This document shows, piece after piece, positions 1 to 9,000 of a stretch of 47,806 bases of DNA (its first letter is position 1; each line of letters opens with the position of its first letter). This stretch comes from Flavobacteriales bacterium (GTDB lineage: Bacteria; Bacteroidota; Bacteroidia; Flavobacteriales_D; Sanyastnellaceae). Made by a program: the position numbers and the translations under genes. The stretch lies in the NCBI GenBank assembly GCA_029242765.1, contig JAQWTJ010000095.1, positions 1 to 47,806 on the forward strand. Reading direction: 5' to 3'. Under the pieces are notes generated by a model. It searched no databases. It was not told where the DNA came from and worked only from the letters and a program-made list of their open reading frames with translations.

Positions 1-724
1 GCTGTTTGAAATGGTCGCCCGCCGAACGAGATGTCACCACCAGGGCATCGGCCTGGCGGGCTACGCTACGCTCGAGCCGGCGATGGATGCGGCTAGCAAT
101 CCGCCCGATATACAGGTCCTCCCAGTAAAAAACTTGGGTCCACGGGTCCCGGAAGTCAGCCATCCAGGGGACGCCAGCTTTGCGTGCGATTTTCCGGCCA
201 ATCAGGTGAAGGCTGTGGGGAGGTCCGGAGGTGATGACAGCGTCGAACTGCTGCTCAGCGTGCAGGGCGAGTGCACGCTTGGCGGCTGGCCGAATCCAGA
301 ACAAGCGTGCGTCGGGGATAAAGAAATTGCCACGGAGCCATCGCGTAAAGCGCTCTCGAAGTCCTGGTGCCTTGTCAGAAGTGAAGTAGGCAAATTTCCC
401 CGACTTATTTTTCACTTTACGGCCGAGCAAGCGGCGGTACAGGTTGTAGGGCTCCCAGATGGGCACGTGCTCAACAATCATATAGGGGTCGACCTCCTTG
501 AGCAGGCCCTCGTCCATAGCGGGCACGTCGGGATTCTCGGGCGTTAGAATCACCGGCTCCCACCCGTAGACAGGCAGGTAGCGCGACATCTTCAGCCAGC
601 GCTGCACCCCCGGCCCCCCAGCAGGCGGCCAATAAAAGGCCACGATTAAGACGCGAGGCTTGCGAGGATTCGTTTGGGGAGAAACGGTGCGTCTGCCTTG
701 ATTTGTTGGGCTGCGGTCCTGCAT
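1..724 (-). CDS. Glycosyltransferase, N-terminal GT4-like half (3' end cut by window edge)
   Basis: The first 241 residues are visible and the gene runs off the left edge. Near residue 30 the protein reads VLIVAFYWPPAGGPGVQRW, the typical opening of the Bacteroidota family of GT4-like glycosyltransferases (glycine-rich loop after the first beta strand). Further on are DAVITSGPPHSLHLIG and WMADFRDPW, also typical of the N-terminal acceptor-binding Rossmann domain. The C-terminal nucleotide-sugar domain lies outside the window. The ATG at 724 is 11 bases after the stop of the AddB-type gene, so the two are probably co-transcribed. The family usually transfers sugars in polysaccharide or lipopolysaccharide synthesis on the cytoplasmic face; the donor and acceptor cannot be told from this half. 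Confidence 0.85.
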   Translation of the reverse strand, partial: MQDRSPTNQGRRTVSPQTNPRKPRVLIVAFYWPPAGGPGVQRWLKMSRYLPVYGWEPVILTPENPDVPAMDEGLLKEVDPYMIVEHVPIWEPYNLYRRLLGRKVKNKSGKFAYFTSDKAPGLRERFTRWLRGNFFIPDARLFWIRPAAKRALALHAEQQFDAVITSGPPHSLHLIGRKIARKAGVPWMADFRDPWTQVFYWEDLYIGRIASRIHRRLERSVARQADALVVTSRSAGDHFKQ

Positions 725-735
725 AGGCTTGCAAA

Positions 736-2181
736 TTACTCGACGCCCAAGCAGAAGTCGCAGTACTTGGCATCGGGATTATGCACAACCCATTGGGAGG
801 ATTCCGTCTCGTGGAGCAGTGCTTCAAGCCAATCTACAAAGGGTTCGAATGAGTCGCGAGCGCCCCAATTTTCCCAGTTCTTCCCCACCTTTTTTTCCAA
901 GTGCAGGATCCCTTTTGACTTGGATTTTCCAGGCCGAATTCCAGTGAGAATTTCACTTGCCTCAGGGTGGGCTTGCGCAGCCATGACGGCGTAAATGAGC
1001 AGTTGAACGGCCTTGTCCTTCTTGCCTTCACGGAGTTTTTCTTCCCAATCTTGATCTTTCAAACGCACGTCACCCTTTTCCACGGTGCCTGATTTGTAGT
1101 CGATGATGCGGAGGTCCTTGGGGCGACCTGCCGGGTGTTCAACACGGTCCGCATTGCCGAGAATCTTGAGCTTGGACCCGCCTTTGAGGGGCTTGTTCAA
1201 CTCGATTTCCGCTTCCAGGGGCTGCTCTACAGCAATGACAGTGGGTCCCTTGCCTTTGGCTTTGATTTCTTCAATTTCATCCTGGAGCCATTTGCGAACA
1301 ACGGCTGTCAATTGGCCCAATAGAAGATGATTCTCACCGCTATCAGTTGCAGATTTTGGATAGCGCATCCTTTCTCTTTGCTTGTCAAAAAAGGCCTCGC
1401 TCACGAGCTTAGACAGCGCCTTGGCTTCAAATTTCAAGTCTTCCTTGCGCAGGTCTCGCCCCAGGGCCTCCTTCAGGACCTTCTCCATTACGGCGTGGGC
1501 GATGCTCCCTTGGGTGGAGGCCTTCATCGTCTCTTCAATTTCGGGCGGTTCACCCAATCTGAGCAGATAGCGGTAGCGAAATTGACGGGGGCAGGATAAC
1601 AATTTATTTACCGCTGAGGGGCTGATTCCTCGCTCGTGAATCAGGGTGTGCCAGGCTTTGTGCATGTCCTCATTCCACTCCAATCCCGGTGTTTCGGGCG
1701 CACTTCCAGGCGAACGCGTAGAAATCATTTGGTGCAACACATGGATATTGGGCACGTCGCGTTGGGCCCACGCATCGACAATTCGGATGAACCGGCTGGG
1801 TTCAGCATCGTTCAATTGATCATCTAAATGCACCCAATGCGAAGTGCGAGCGGTGTGGAGCAGTCGAATGAGATGCGAGCCATACAATTTGTCGCGGTCC
1901 GAGCGACCGGGCAAGTCCCATCGACGCCGCAAATCCAGGGGCAAAAAGGTCGGCGGTGCATCCCCGCTGGGCAGCGTCCCTTCATTCACGTCGAGCACGA
2001 AGACTTCGTCAAAATCCAACCCTCGACTTTCGAGCAGCCCCATGATTTGTAGGCCTTCGATCGGCTCGCCGGCCAGGTCGATGGATGCTGAGCTGAGCAT
2101 CCGGGTGAGACGCGAGCGTAAACCCAGCCAATTGAGTGATTCCGGAGCGCGCTCTTGCTGCCGAAGATACAGGCACAGCAC
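736..2181 (-). pseudogene. AddB-type exonuclease subunit, C-terminal part with nuclease domain (downstream of in-frame TAG)
   Basis: This is the second half of an AddB/RexB-like subunit of a helicase-nuclease. It is in exactly the same frame as 2206-3567 and is cut off from it only by one TAG at 2206-2208. Joined, the two make about 943 residues, close to the size of Bacteroidota homologues. Seen here: a helicase-like segment (LESRGLDFDEVFVLDVNEG), a C-terminal RecB-family nuclease domain with GSIAHAVMEKV and the catalytic-type IIDYKSG, and cysteines in LLSCPRQF and in YCDFC near the end that recall the AddB iron-sulfur site. The fourth cysteine of that site is not seen. A GTG at 2181 could in principle restart translation, but I see no good ribosome binding site. 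It is either a true nonsense mutation, a split gene or a sequence error. Confidence 0.75.
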
Positions 2182-2205
2182 ATCTTGTAGCCCTGACCAT
2201 GCCGC

Positions 2206-3567
2206 CTATAGCCACGGGTCTTTTAAGGCTTGAAGCGCATTCCCATCAGCCCAATTGCACAGAGCACCAACGAAGTGTTCCGTGGCCCGGTCCGAACTTT
2301 TAATGTCCAGCCAAGGCCCCAGTGCGCGGCAGATATGCGGCATGCCCTCAAGGTCAGTTTGGCCGACAGAGAAAATGAATTTGCGCGTCATTTTCTCCAG
2401 CAACTGCCGCTCCTCGCGTGGCACTTCAGGGTGAAGTTTTCGGGTGATGGGGTGGCTGAGTAAGGCGCGCAAGGTGTCGTGCCGGAAGCGCGGTGCATCG
2501 CCGGCCAATGAAAGCGCCAAGAACAGAAAGTCGGCCACCGGTGTCATATTCAGCGGCACGCCCATTGTTACATTCACCGCCCCCAAGCCTTCGGGCAAGG
2601 CGAGAAGGAGCTGCGGAACTAGATCGGCCTTGGGCAACACCACAGCGGTTCTTCGGAAATCAGTCTGCCCCTCAGCCAACCTTTCGCGCAAGACCTTTTG
2701 GACGTACTGGGTTTGCATTGAACGCGCACTGCACCGTACGGCCTTCAGTGTTCGTTCGCCGTGTTGAAGCTGGTCGGGGATGGCGGAATTTTCGGTTGCC
2801 GTTGCATGCTGGCGGACGAAGGCAGCTCCCACGGCGGGGTTGTCGACAATGGAGCGGTCGCTGTCCCACAGCACGGTGGCGCCACTGCTTCGCAGGGCAT
2901 CCAGTACGTTTTTTTCGGCCGGAGTCATCGCATTGAAGCCGCCAATCAGTACGTTTTTTCCGCTGATGTCCGTAGCCAAACAGTCCCTCAGAATCCGGCC
3001 TGGCAGCGCATGACCATGTTCAGCGAGCCGCTCGGTGAAACGTTCCATCAAAGGGCAAAGCATGTCCCATTGGGCTAGAAATCGCTGCTGATCCACGGTC
3101 AATTCGGCACTGTCAAAGCTCCACGATTCAATGTCCTTGATTTTCTGCAGGTTCGTGAAGACCAATGAGGGTGTCAAGCCGCCAGCTCCCCAGTGGTTTT
3201 CCATCGCGGCGAAATCGCCCAAGGCACATCGGCCCCACATATTGAACGCATCGAAACTGCTCCATTCGGGCAGGCCGCAATCCGCTGGGAAACTTTGAGC
3301 AACCTCATAAAGCGTTAGGAGCAGCTCGAGTTGCGGCGGCGACTTAAGCCCGGTGCGTCCTTGAGCCCATTGGCCTAAAGTGGACAGCTCAGGCAGCCAA
3401 GTTCCGGGCCTTGCACCAACCTCCAATTCAGTTTTCAAAAAGGTGATGGCGCGACTGTTGGGCAGCAACACGGTCAAATCGCCCCAGGTCTCTTGCGGAT
3501 GAGACTTGACCCACGCCGTCATACGCCCTACAAAGGTTGTGGCGTGGGAAAGGGGTGGAATTGGCAT
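2206..3567 (-). CDS. AddB-type exonuclease subunit, N-terminal part (ends at premature TAG)
   Basis: This is the N-terminal 453 residues of the AddB-like protein. The family pairs with the AddA helicase-nuclease in double-strand-break processing. The N-terminal region lacks a working Walker A motif (DLTVLLPNSRAITFLKTEL stands in its place), as usual for the inactive helicase-like domain of AddB. The frame stops at TAG 2206-2208 after ...DPWL and continues without any shift for another 489 codons, so one base change would restore the full gene. The ATG at 3567 faces the small gene at 3614 across 46 bases, which must hold both promoters. Without the C-terminal nuclease domain this fragment is unlikely to work alone. 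The matching AddA gene is at 13128-16379 on the other strand. Confidence 0.75.
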   Translation of the reverse strand: MPIPPLSHATTFVGRMTAWVKSHPQETWGDLTVLLPNSRAITFLKTELEVGARPGTWLPELSTLGQWAQGRTGLKSPPQLELLLTLYEVAQSFPADCGLPEWSSFDAFNMWGRCALGDFAAMENHWGAGGLTPSLVFTNLQKIKDIESWSFDSAELTVDQQRFLAQWDMLCPLMERFTERLAEHGHALPGRILRDCLATDISGKNVLIGGFNAMTPAEKNVLDALRSSGATVLWDSDRSIVDNPAVGAAFVRQHATATENSAIPDQLQHGERTLKAVRCSARSMQTQYVQKVLRERLAEGQTDFRRTAVVLPKADLVPQLLLALPEGLGAVNVTMGVPLNMTPVADFLFLALSLAGDAPRFRHDTLRALLSHPITRKLHPEVPREERQLLEKMTRKFIFSVGQTDLEGMPHICRALGPWLDIKSSDRATEHFVGALCNWADGNALQALKDPWL

Positions 3568-3613
3568 GGACAGAGGCCGTGAATTGTGAGGAAGAACCCC
3601 GAACTTGCCACCG

Positions 3614-3871
3614 ATGGAAAAGAAGTTTCCTCAGTGGTTTGCAGGCCCGGGTCGGCAGTCAATATACGCCGTGCTATCGCCGGGGGAGTGGGTCGAACAT
3701 CAAAAATTTGGGTCGAAGTACCGCGTTTTTAATTTGGTGGCTGAAATCTACCCGCAGCGCCTGCGCATTGCGGATTTGCTCGCCGATACTTCGGGTGCGT
3801 TTATTCCGTTATGCCGGGAGGAGTATGATCAGATGCGAAGAGATTTTGAAGCTTTGGAGTTGCTGAAATGA
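3614..3871 (+). CDS. Small conserved-looking protein of unknown function, overlaps murB
   Basis: This 85-residue protein has no motif I recognise. It begins MEKKFPQWFAGPGRQSIYAV and contains FGSKYRVFNLVAEIYP and a C-terminal charged helix (REEYDQMRRDFEAL). There is no signal peptide or membrane segment, so it should be cytoplasmic. I chose the ATG at 3614; a TTG three codons upstream (3605) is also in frame. Its stop overlaps the murB start by 4 bases (ATGA at 3868-3871), so the two are almost certainly translated from one mRNA. The composition looks like real coding sequence rather than a chance frame. A role linked to cell-wall synthesis is only suggested by position. Confidence 0.7.
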   Translation: MEKKFPQWFAGPGRQSIYAVLSPGEWVEHQKFGSKYRVFNLVAEIYPQRLRIADLLADTSGAFIPLCREEYDQMRRDFEALELLK

Positions 3872-4899
3872 AAGGGCTTGAGTCAGAAAATGACCGTGGA
3901 ACGTGTTTGTCCGACTGGACGACATTCGGGGTGCCTGCATCGCTGGAGCGCTTGGTGCACTGCCGTTCAGTTGATGAGGTTCGAGGGGCAATCGTAGGGG
4001 CGTCTGAGCGTGGCGATGCCTTGCATGTGTTGGGCGGCGGGAGTAATATTTTGGCCACGAACGATGTTGAGGGAACGGTTTTGCGAATGGCCATTGAAGG
4101 GGTTGAGTCCATCGACGGGGCGCCGTCTGGCCAGGTGCGCATCAAGGTGGGAGCGGGGTGTGTTTGGCACGGGCTGGTGATGTATTCGTTGGAGCAAGGG
4201 TGGAGTGGATTGGAAAATTTGGCTTTGATTCCGGGCTCAGTGGGAGCCTCTCCGATGCAGAATATTGGGGCGTATGGGGTGGAAATTGAGCAGCGTTTTG
4301 CCTGGCTTGAGGCCGTGGAGGTGTCGACGGGATCCTTGCGTCGATTTGATTATGCCGATTGCGGTTTTGCTTACCGTGAGAGTGTTTTTAAGCGCGATTT
4401 ATTGGGTCAATTTGTAATAACGCACGTGGCCTTCGACCTGTTGCTAGAGCCGGAGTTGTGTCTGGACTACGGGGCGATCGCCGCAGGCTTGAAGGCGGCC
4501 GGTGTGGATGCGCCCACGCCAAGGGATGTGGCTGAAGTGGTGATGGCGATTCGGCGTGAGAAGTTGCCTGACCCTGCCGTATTGGGCAATGCGGGCAGTT
4601 TTTTCAAGAATCCCGTATTGAGCCAATCGGCTTTTGACCGCTTGAAAAAGGAGCACCCCACTGTGCCAAGCTATGATGCCCCGTCGGGCGTGAAAGTGGC
4701 GGCGGGCTGGTTGATAGAGCAGACGGGGTGGAAAGGGCACGACCGTGGCACTTACGGGGTGCACGATAAGCAGGCTTTGGTGCTGGTGAACCGGGGCGGT
4801 GCCAGCGGCCGTGATATTCTGCAGCTCTCTGAAGAAGTGCAGCAGGGCGTCTTTGCTAAGTTCGGCGTGCAACTCGAACGCGAGGTGAATATTTGGTGA
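3868..4899 (+). CDS. murB: UDP-N-acetylenolpyruvoylglucosamine reductase MurB
   Basis: MurB is the FAD- and NADPH-dependent enzyme that reduces UDP-GlcNAc-enolpyruvate to UDP-MurNAc in cytoplasmic peptidoglycan synthesis. The 343-residue length fits type I (E. coli-like) MurB. Visible motifs are the FAD-binding LGGGSNIL (around residue 50), PGSVGASPMQNIGAYGVEI, the Tyr loop YRESVFK, NAGSFFKNP with the catalytic-type serine, and the C-terminal GWKG and LEREVNIW. The start overlaps the stop of the small gene at 3614 by 4 bases. Downstream, the gene meets the PorP/SprF-like gene tail to tail with 31 bases between stops. Another peptidoglycan gene, ddl, lies at the far right end of the window, unlinked to it. 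Confidence 0.97.
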   Translation: MKGLESENDRGTCLSDWTTFGVPASLERLVHCRSVDEVRGAIVGASERGDALHVLGGGSNILATNDVEGTVLRMAIEGVESIDGAPSGQVRIKVGAGCVWHGLVMYSLEQGWSGLENLALIPGSVGASPMQNIGAYGVEIEQRFAWLEAVEVSTGSLRRFDYADCGFAYRESVFKRDLLGQFVITHVAFDLLLEPELCLDYGAIAAGLKAAGVDAPTPRDVAEVVMAIRREKLPDPAVLGNAGSFFKNPVLSQSAFDRLKKEHPTVPSYDAPSGVKVAAGWLIEQTGWKGHDRGTYGVHDKQALVLVNRGGASGRDILQLSEEVQQGVFAKFGVQLEREVNIW

Positions 4900-4930
4900 G
4901 CCGGTGCTGCTGCAAAAGCTGCAGCTGGTT

Positions 4931-5953
4931 TTAAAACTTGGCGCAAGGCAAGACCCGCGGTCGGGATTTGCGCAGATGCGAAGGGGTGAACCAGGTGTAG
5001 GTCAGAGTCACCTCATGGGCGCCGTCGCTGACCCCCCAACTCAGGTCGCTTACGGTGAAATCGTAGCTGTATCCCAGACGCCAATTGGCATCGGAGTAGC
5101 CCAGCAGTAGCGCGATGGCGTCGTGGTTGGCACTTTGAGCGGGGTTTTCCTTCAGCAGCAGCTGGCGGTACCACACGCCGTAGGTGATGGGGTGGTTGTC
5201 GAAGTGAAAGCCGATGTCGAGTTGGTCGAATTCTCCTTGGTGGCGGTAGTTGAAGGCGAGCAATAGGTCGCGCTCCAGTCCACCAGCCCGGGGTTCCATG
5301 GCGAAACGGTATCCGCCGTGAGCGCTGCTCCACATTGGCATTGGTGAGCTGGCACCAAGCACGAAGCCCTCGTTGGGCCGGTTGATGTGCCGCGAGGAGA
5401 ATCCAATCCAATAATTTTCTGAGTAGGCCAGGAGTCCAGCGCCAAAGTCAAAGAAGTTCTGAACGAGTTCATAGCGTGATAGCGACTCCAGTGACGCGGA
5501 GCCGTTGTCGCGATGCAGCGCATCGCCGAATGTAAGCGCGCTCCAATTCAGCAAGCCTCGGCTCGACCAGCCAAATTGCAACGCGGGTCGCACGTGCAAC
5601 TTCCGAGTGACTTTAAATTCATAAGCGTATTGCAACCCGAAATTATTGGATCCCAATTGGCCTGTACCCGCCTCATCTGCAGAGAAAACCACCCCAAACC
5701 CGCTGCTGATTTTAGGGATGTACACGTCATAGGAAAATCCATAAGTGACGTAGCGCCCGGGGATGCCGGGCCATTGGTTGCGATAGAATGTCGTGATTCG
5801 GTTCTCTTCGGTGGATCCGGCAAAGGCGGGGTTCAGCTGGGGTGCTGTTGCATAAAACTGGGTGGTGTGCGGGTCCTGTGCCCGCCCTTCTGAACATAGA
5901 AGCAGCAGGGCCGTGCATACGATTAGAGTCGATGTGAGTGAGCGAAAGATCAT
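4931..5953 (-). CDS. PorP/SprF family type IX secretion system outer-membrane protein
   Basis: The protein has 340 residues. An N-terminal signal peptide (MIFRSLTSTLIVCTALLL, cleavage near EGRAQ) is followed by the family hallmark DPHTTQFYATAPQLNPAFAGS, then alternating aromatic beta-strand segments typical of an outer-membrane barrel. PorP/SprF proteins work with type IX secretion substrates that carry the gliding-motility-associated C-terminal domain, and such a substrate is encoded immediately upstream (6069-11051). I placed the start at ATG 5953, right before the signal peptide; the open frame extends further upstream but that part does not look coding. The 115 bases between the two genes show no clear terminator, so they are probably one operon. 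Confidence 0.9.
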   Translation of the reverse strand: MIFRSLTSTLIVCTALLLLCSEGRAQDPHTTQFYATAPQLNPAFAGSTEENRITTFYRNQWPGIPGRYVTYGFSYDVYIPKISSGFGVVFSADEAGTGQLGSNNFGLQYAYEFKVTRKLHVRPALQFGWSSRGLLNWSALTFGDALHRDNGSASLESLSRYELVQNFFDFGAGLLAYSENYWIGFSSRHINRPNEGFVLGASSPMPMWSSAHGGYRFAMEPRAGGLERDLLLAFNYRHQGEFDQLDIGFHFDNHPITYGVWYRQLLLKENPAQSANHDAIALLLGYSDANWRLGYSYDFTVSDLSWGVSDGAHEVTLTYTWFTPSHLRKSRPRVLPCAKF

Positions 5954-6068
5954 AGCCGACCAGATTTTATTGTGGCGGTTCTCGGCTTGAGCGCGATGTG
6001 CCCAAGGCGTTGCGGTCTGCGCGTGTGGACGGTCTGCCCGGGCCTTCAAGTGCTTCAAATTCCACATC

Positions 6069-9000
6069 TCATCTTCGAATTAAAGTCACATCTCCGGCGT
6101 ACTCAACCGATGATGCATCGAAAAAGACGGCGGCCACTTTCCATACGTACACGTCTTGTTTACAAAGCCGCCCCTGGTATTGCCCGTTCCAACCTATTTC
6201 GGGATCAGAGGTGTGAAAAATCATCTCTCCCCAACGGTTGTACACACTGAAGTCATAGGCCAATACATCTCCACGAATCACCGGTGCGAATAGGTCGTTG
6301 TCCCGCACATCGTATTGGCCGATGTGCCCCCCAGAAGTGCTGCCACCTCCGGCCAGTGGTGTGAAAGCTGTGGGCATACTTACCGAGCCGCCAATTAAGT
6401 CCTCGACGCACAATGACAGCCAGGTTGAATCCGTGCAAAGCCCTTGGTCGACGCGCAATTGTACAATGGGTGATCCGGCCGTTTCAAAGCTGTGAGTCAC
6501 CGGTGCACCGCCGGTGGTTTCCATCGTAGAGCCGTCTCCGAAATCCCAGGAGTACTGGGCATTGGGATAGGCGATGTAAGGTGTGAAATGTGCCGATTCA
6601 CCGGCCTCCAAGCACACCAACGGGAAGACAGAAAATCCGGCGTTCACCTGTTCCAAGGCCTCGATGTGCAAGGGCCCATTCACACTCACGCCGCCCGGCC
6701 CGTACGCCGTCGCCCATACTTGGTATGAACCGGGCGCAAAGTAGCCCTGAAGAAGCGCCGCTCCGAAATTGTTGTACACGACGTGTTCGGCGCCCGCGCT
6801 GGATCCACCAGCCCCTTGACCAAAGGTCCACACCACACTATCGGCCACCCCGCCCACTTCCGAATAGAAAATGCCCTGAAGCGGTGTGCACCCCGTGGTG
6901 TCGCCAAAAATTTCGATCGACGGCGGTAGTGGAATAATCAAGACGGTTTCTGTAACGGAATTAGCGCACCCCGCGTTGCTCAGCTCGAGCGTCACGCTCT
7001 GCTCGCCCCAGACCTCCACATCCCAATTCACCGCAACGCCTGCGCCATCGCTTGAAACAACACCCGAAGCGCTGGCGCTCCACACCGCCTCGGACCCTGC
7101 AGCCGCCACGCTCAAGTCCACCAAGTCGGCCCCTGTAACGGGCGCCACAATGACGCTGGGATTGATCAGAAAAGAAGGCTCGGGTGTGCCCAGCACCACC
7201 ACTTGCCCCACCGCGGTGTCCGAACAACCTGTTTCAGGATGCACGGCAATCAATTGAAATTCCGCCACCTCGTCGGATGTGCCCTCAGCTTCCAGGCTCA
7301 CCCCCGAAGGTTCAAACGCCACCATCTCAGTTCCATCTACCGTCCAGGTCCAGGTGCCCAGGGGTGCAGCGCCCCCGTTGCTAACCCCCAAAGACAGGTT
7401 GTCCAAATTGATCTCGTCCCCGGAGCATACCGAGGCCGGCAGCCCCATTTCTGCAATCACCCAAGCGGGCACTTCGAAGGACAATTCGTCGTAGTCCATA
7501 CACCCCCCTGTGGAGGCGGTCAAGGTGGCTGTGGCCCAGTAGCCCGTTCCCAAGGCGTTGCCATAGATGTGTGTGAGGCTGGGCCCTGGCGTCTGGGTGC
7601 TGCCTGGTTGGAAGGGGTCACCAGTGATCCACATATAGTTTTCAGCCGTTCCAGAGTAGGTCAATTCAGCCACCACATCACAACCCGACAAGCCCCCAAC
7701 GCTCAATGCACCTTGGGGTTGGTCGATGACCACCAGACTGTCGCTGAAAAATGCGTTGCAACCTGTTGTAGCGTCTTCAACCCAATGCTCGACCAACCAT
7801 GTGGCCGAGTCGGCTCCTCCGCTGGTCCACCAGGCCGGTCCGCCGGGCATCAGACCGGTCGTAGTGTCCGCACCCAGTTGAGAATGAAGCACCCAGGTGG
7901 AAATGGCATCGTCTGACCCGCTTGACTCCGCATTCACATCAACATTTACGGGTGCACATCCGCTTTCGGGTAGCGCAAAGGCGGCATAGACCTCGGCGTG
8001 CACCAGCACGTCGGCCGATGCGCTCGCTTCACAACCGAAGCCGTTCACCCCGGTCACCGTAGCGAGGTGCAATCCGGCTTCCAACACCAACGCCGTGTCG
8101 GCTGCCCCGTTCCATGGTGTCGTTCCGCCCAGGTCCACGCTTAAATTCCAGTCCTCCACGGACCAGTCGCTGGGCCCCTGCGTTCGCGTCAACACAGAAG
8201 TTCCCGGTGCACACACGGCGCCCGCTGAAACGAGCCCGACCTCAGGAGAACCGTGCACCACCACATCAAGGGAGTCGCTGCCCCAGCAGCCAAAGAAGGA
8301 TTGGCCTTCGAGCACCACCGTGAAGGTGTCGGGTGAAAAATACGTGTGCGCTGTAGCCCCGGGTAAATCTTCGTTGTTGCTGTCTCCGAAATCCCACACC
8401 GGGTTTAATACGGGCAAAGCTGCGGTTTCGAGCGTGTAGGGCGTGCAGTGGGAGCCGTCGAGCTGCAACACGTCGTCCAGGTCTACGCTCATGGCCGGTT
8501 GTACGAACAGGGTGGCCGACTCAGTGGCCGTGCACCCGCCTGGATGGCTCACTTCCAAGGTGAAATTCACCGTGTCCACGGTCGTGCCGGGGTTGATGAA
8601 AACGTAGTTCCAGTTCGGGAATTGGCTCTCAGCCGTGCCGTACGTTCCAAGTAAATTGCTGTAGACAGGGTCCACGATCCAAGCCCAATCCGTCCCAGGC
8701 ACCACCCCGAAAGCGTCGGCCTCAAACCAAAAGGTCTCACCGGAGCAAATTTGCCCGCCGTTGATCCACACCGCCGGCGAGGGCAAGATGTCGACGGTGA
8801 TGCTCTCCGCGGTGCCACAACCGGCGAGTCCAGCGGCTACGCTCACAGTGTAAGTCACCGTGTCGTCGGTGAAGTTGTGGGGAAAGGTGTGCGTGCCATC
8901 GGCGTCCAGGCTTTGTTCGATCCCGTGCCCGAAGTTCCACACTAGAGCACCGCTGCCCAAGGTGCCGGTGGTGTCGCTCGCGTTCAGGGCCAGCGTCAAA

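Noticed and set aside
11-547. Open frame on the plus strand at the left edge
   Set aside because: It is antisense to the glycosyltransferase, whose motifs are unmistakable.
736-3567. Reassigned TAG codon as an explanation for the interrupted addB gene
   Set aside because: TAG ends rpmH properly and no other gene in the window has an internal TAG.
4900-4930. GCTGC/GCAGC repeat followed by TTTTAAAA between convergent murB and PorP-like genes
   Set aside because: The stem is short and can pair in several ways; not convincing as a terminator.
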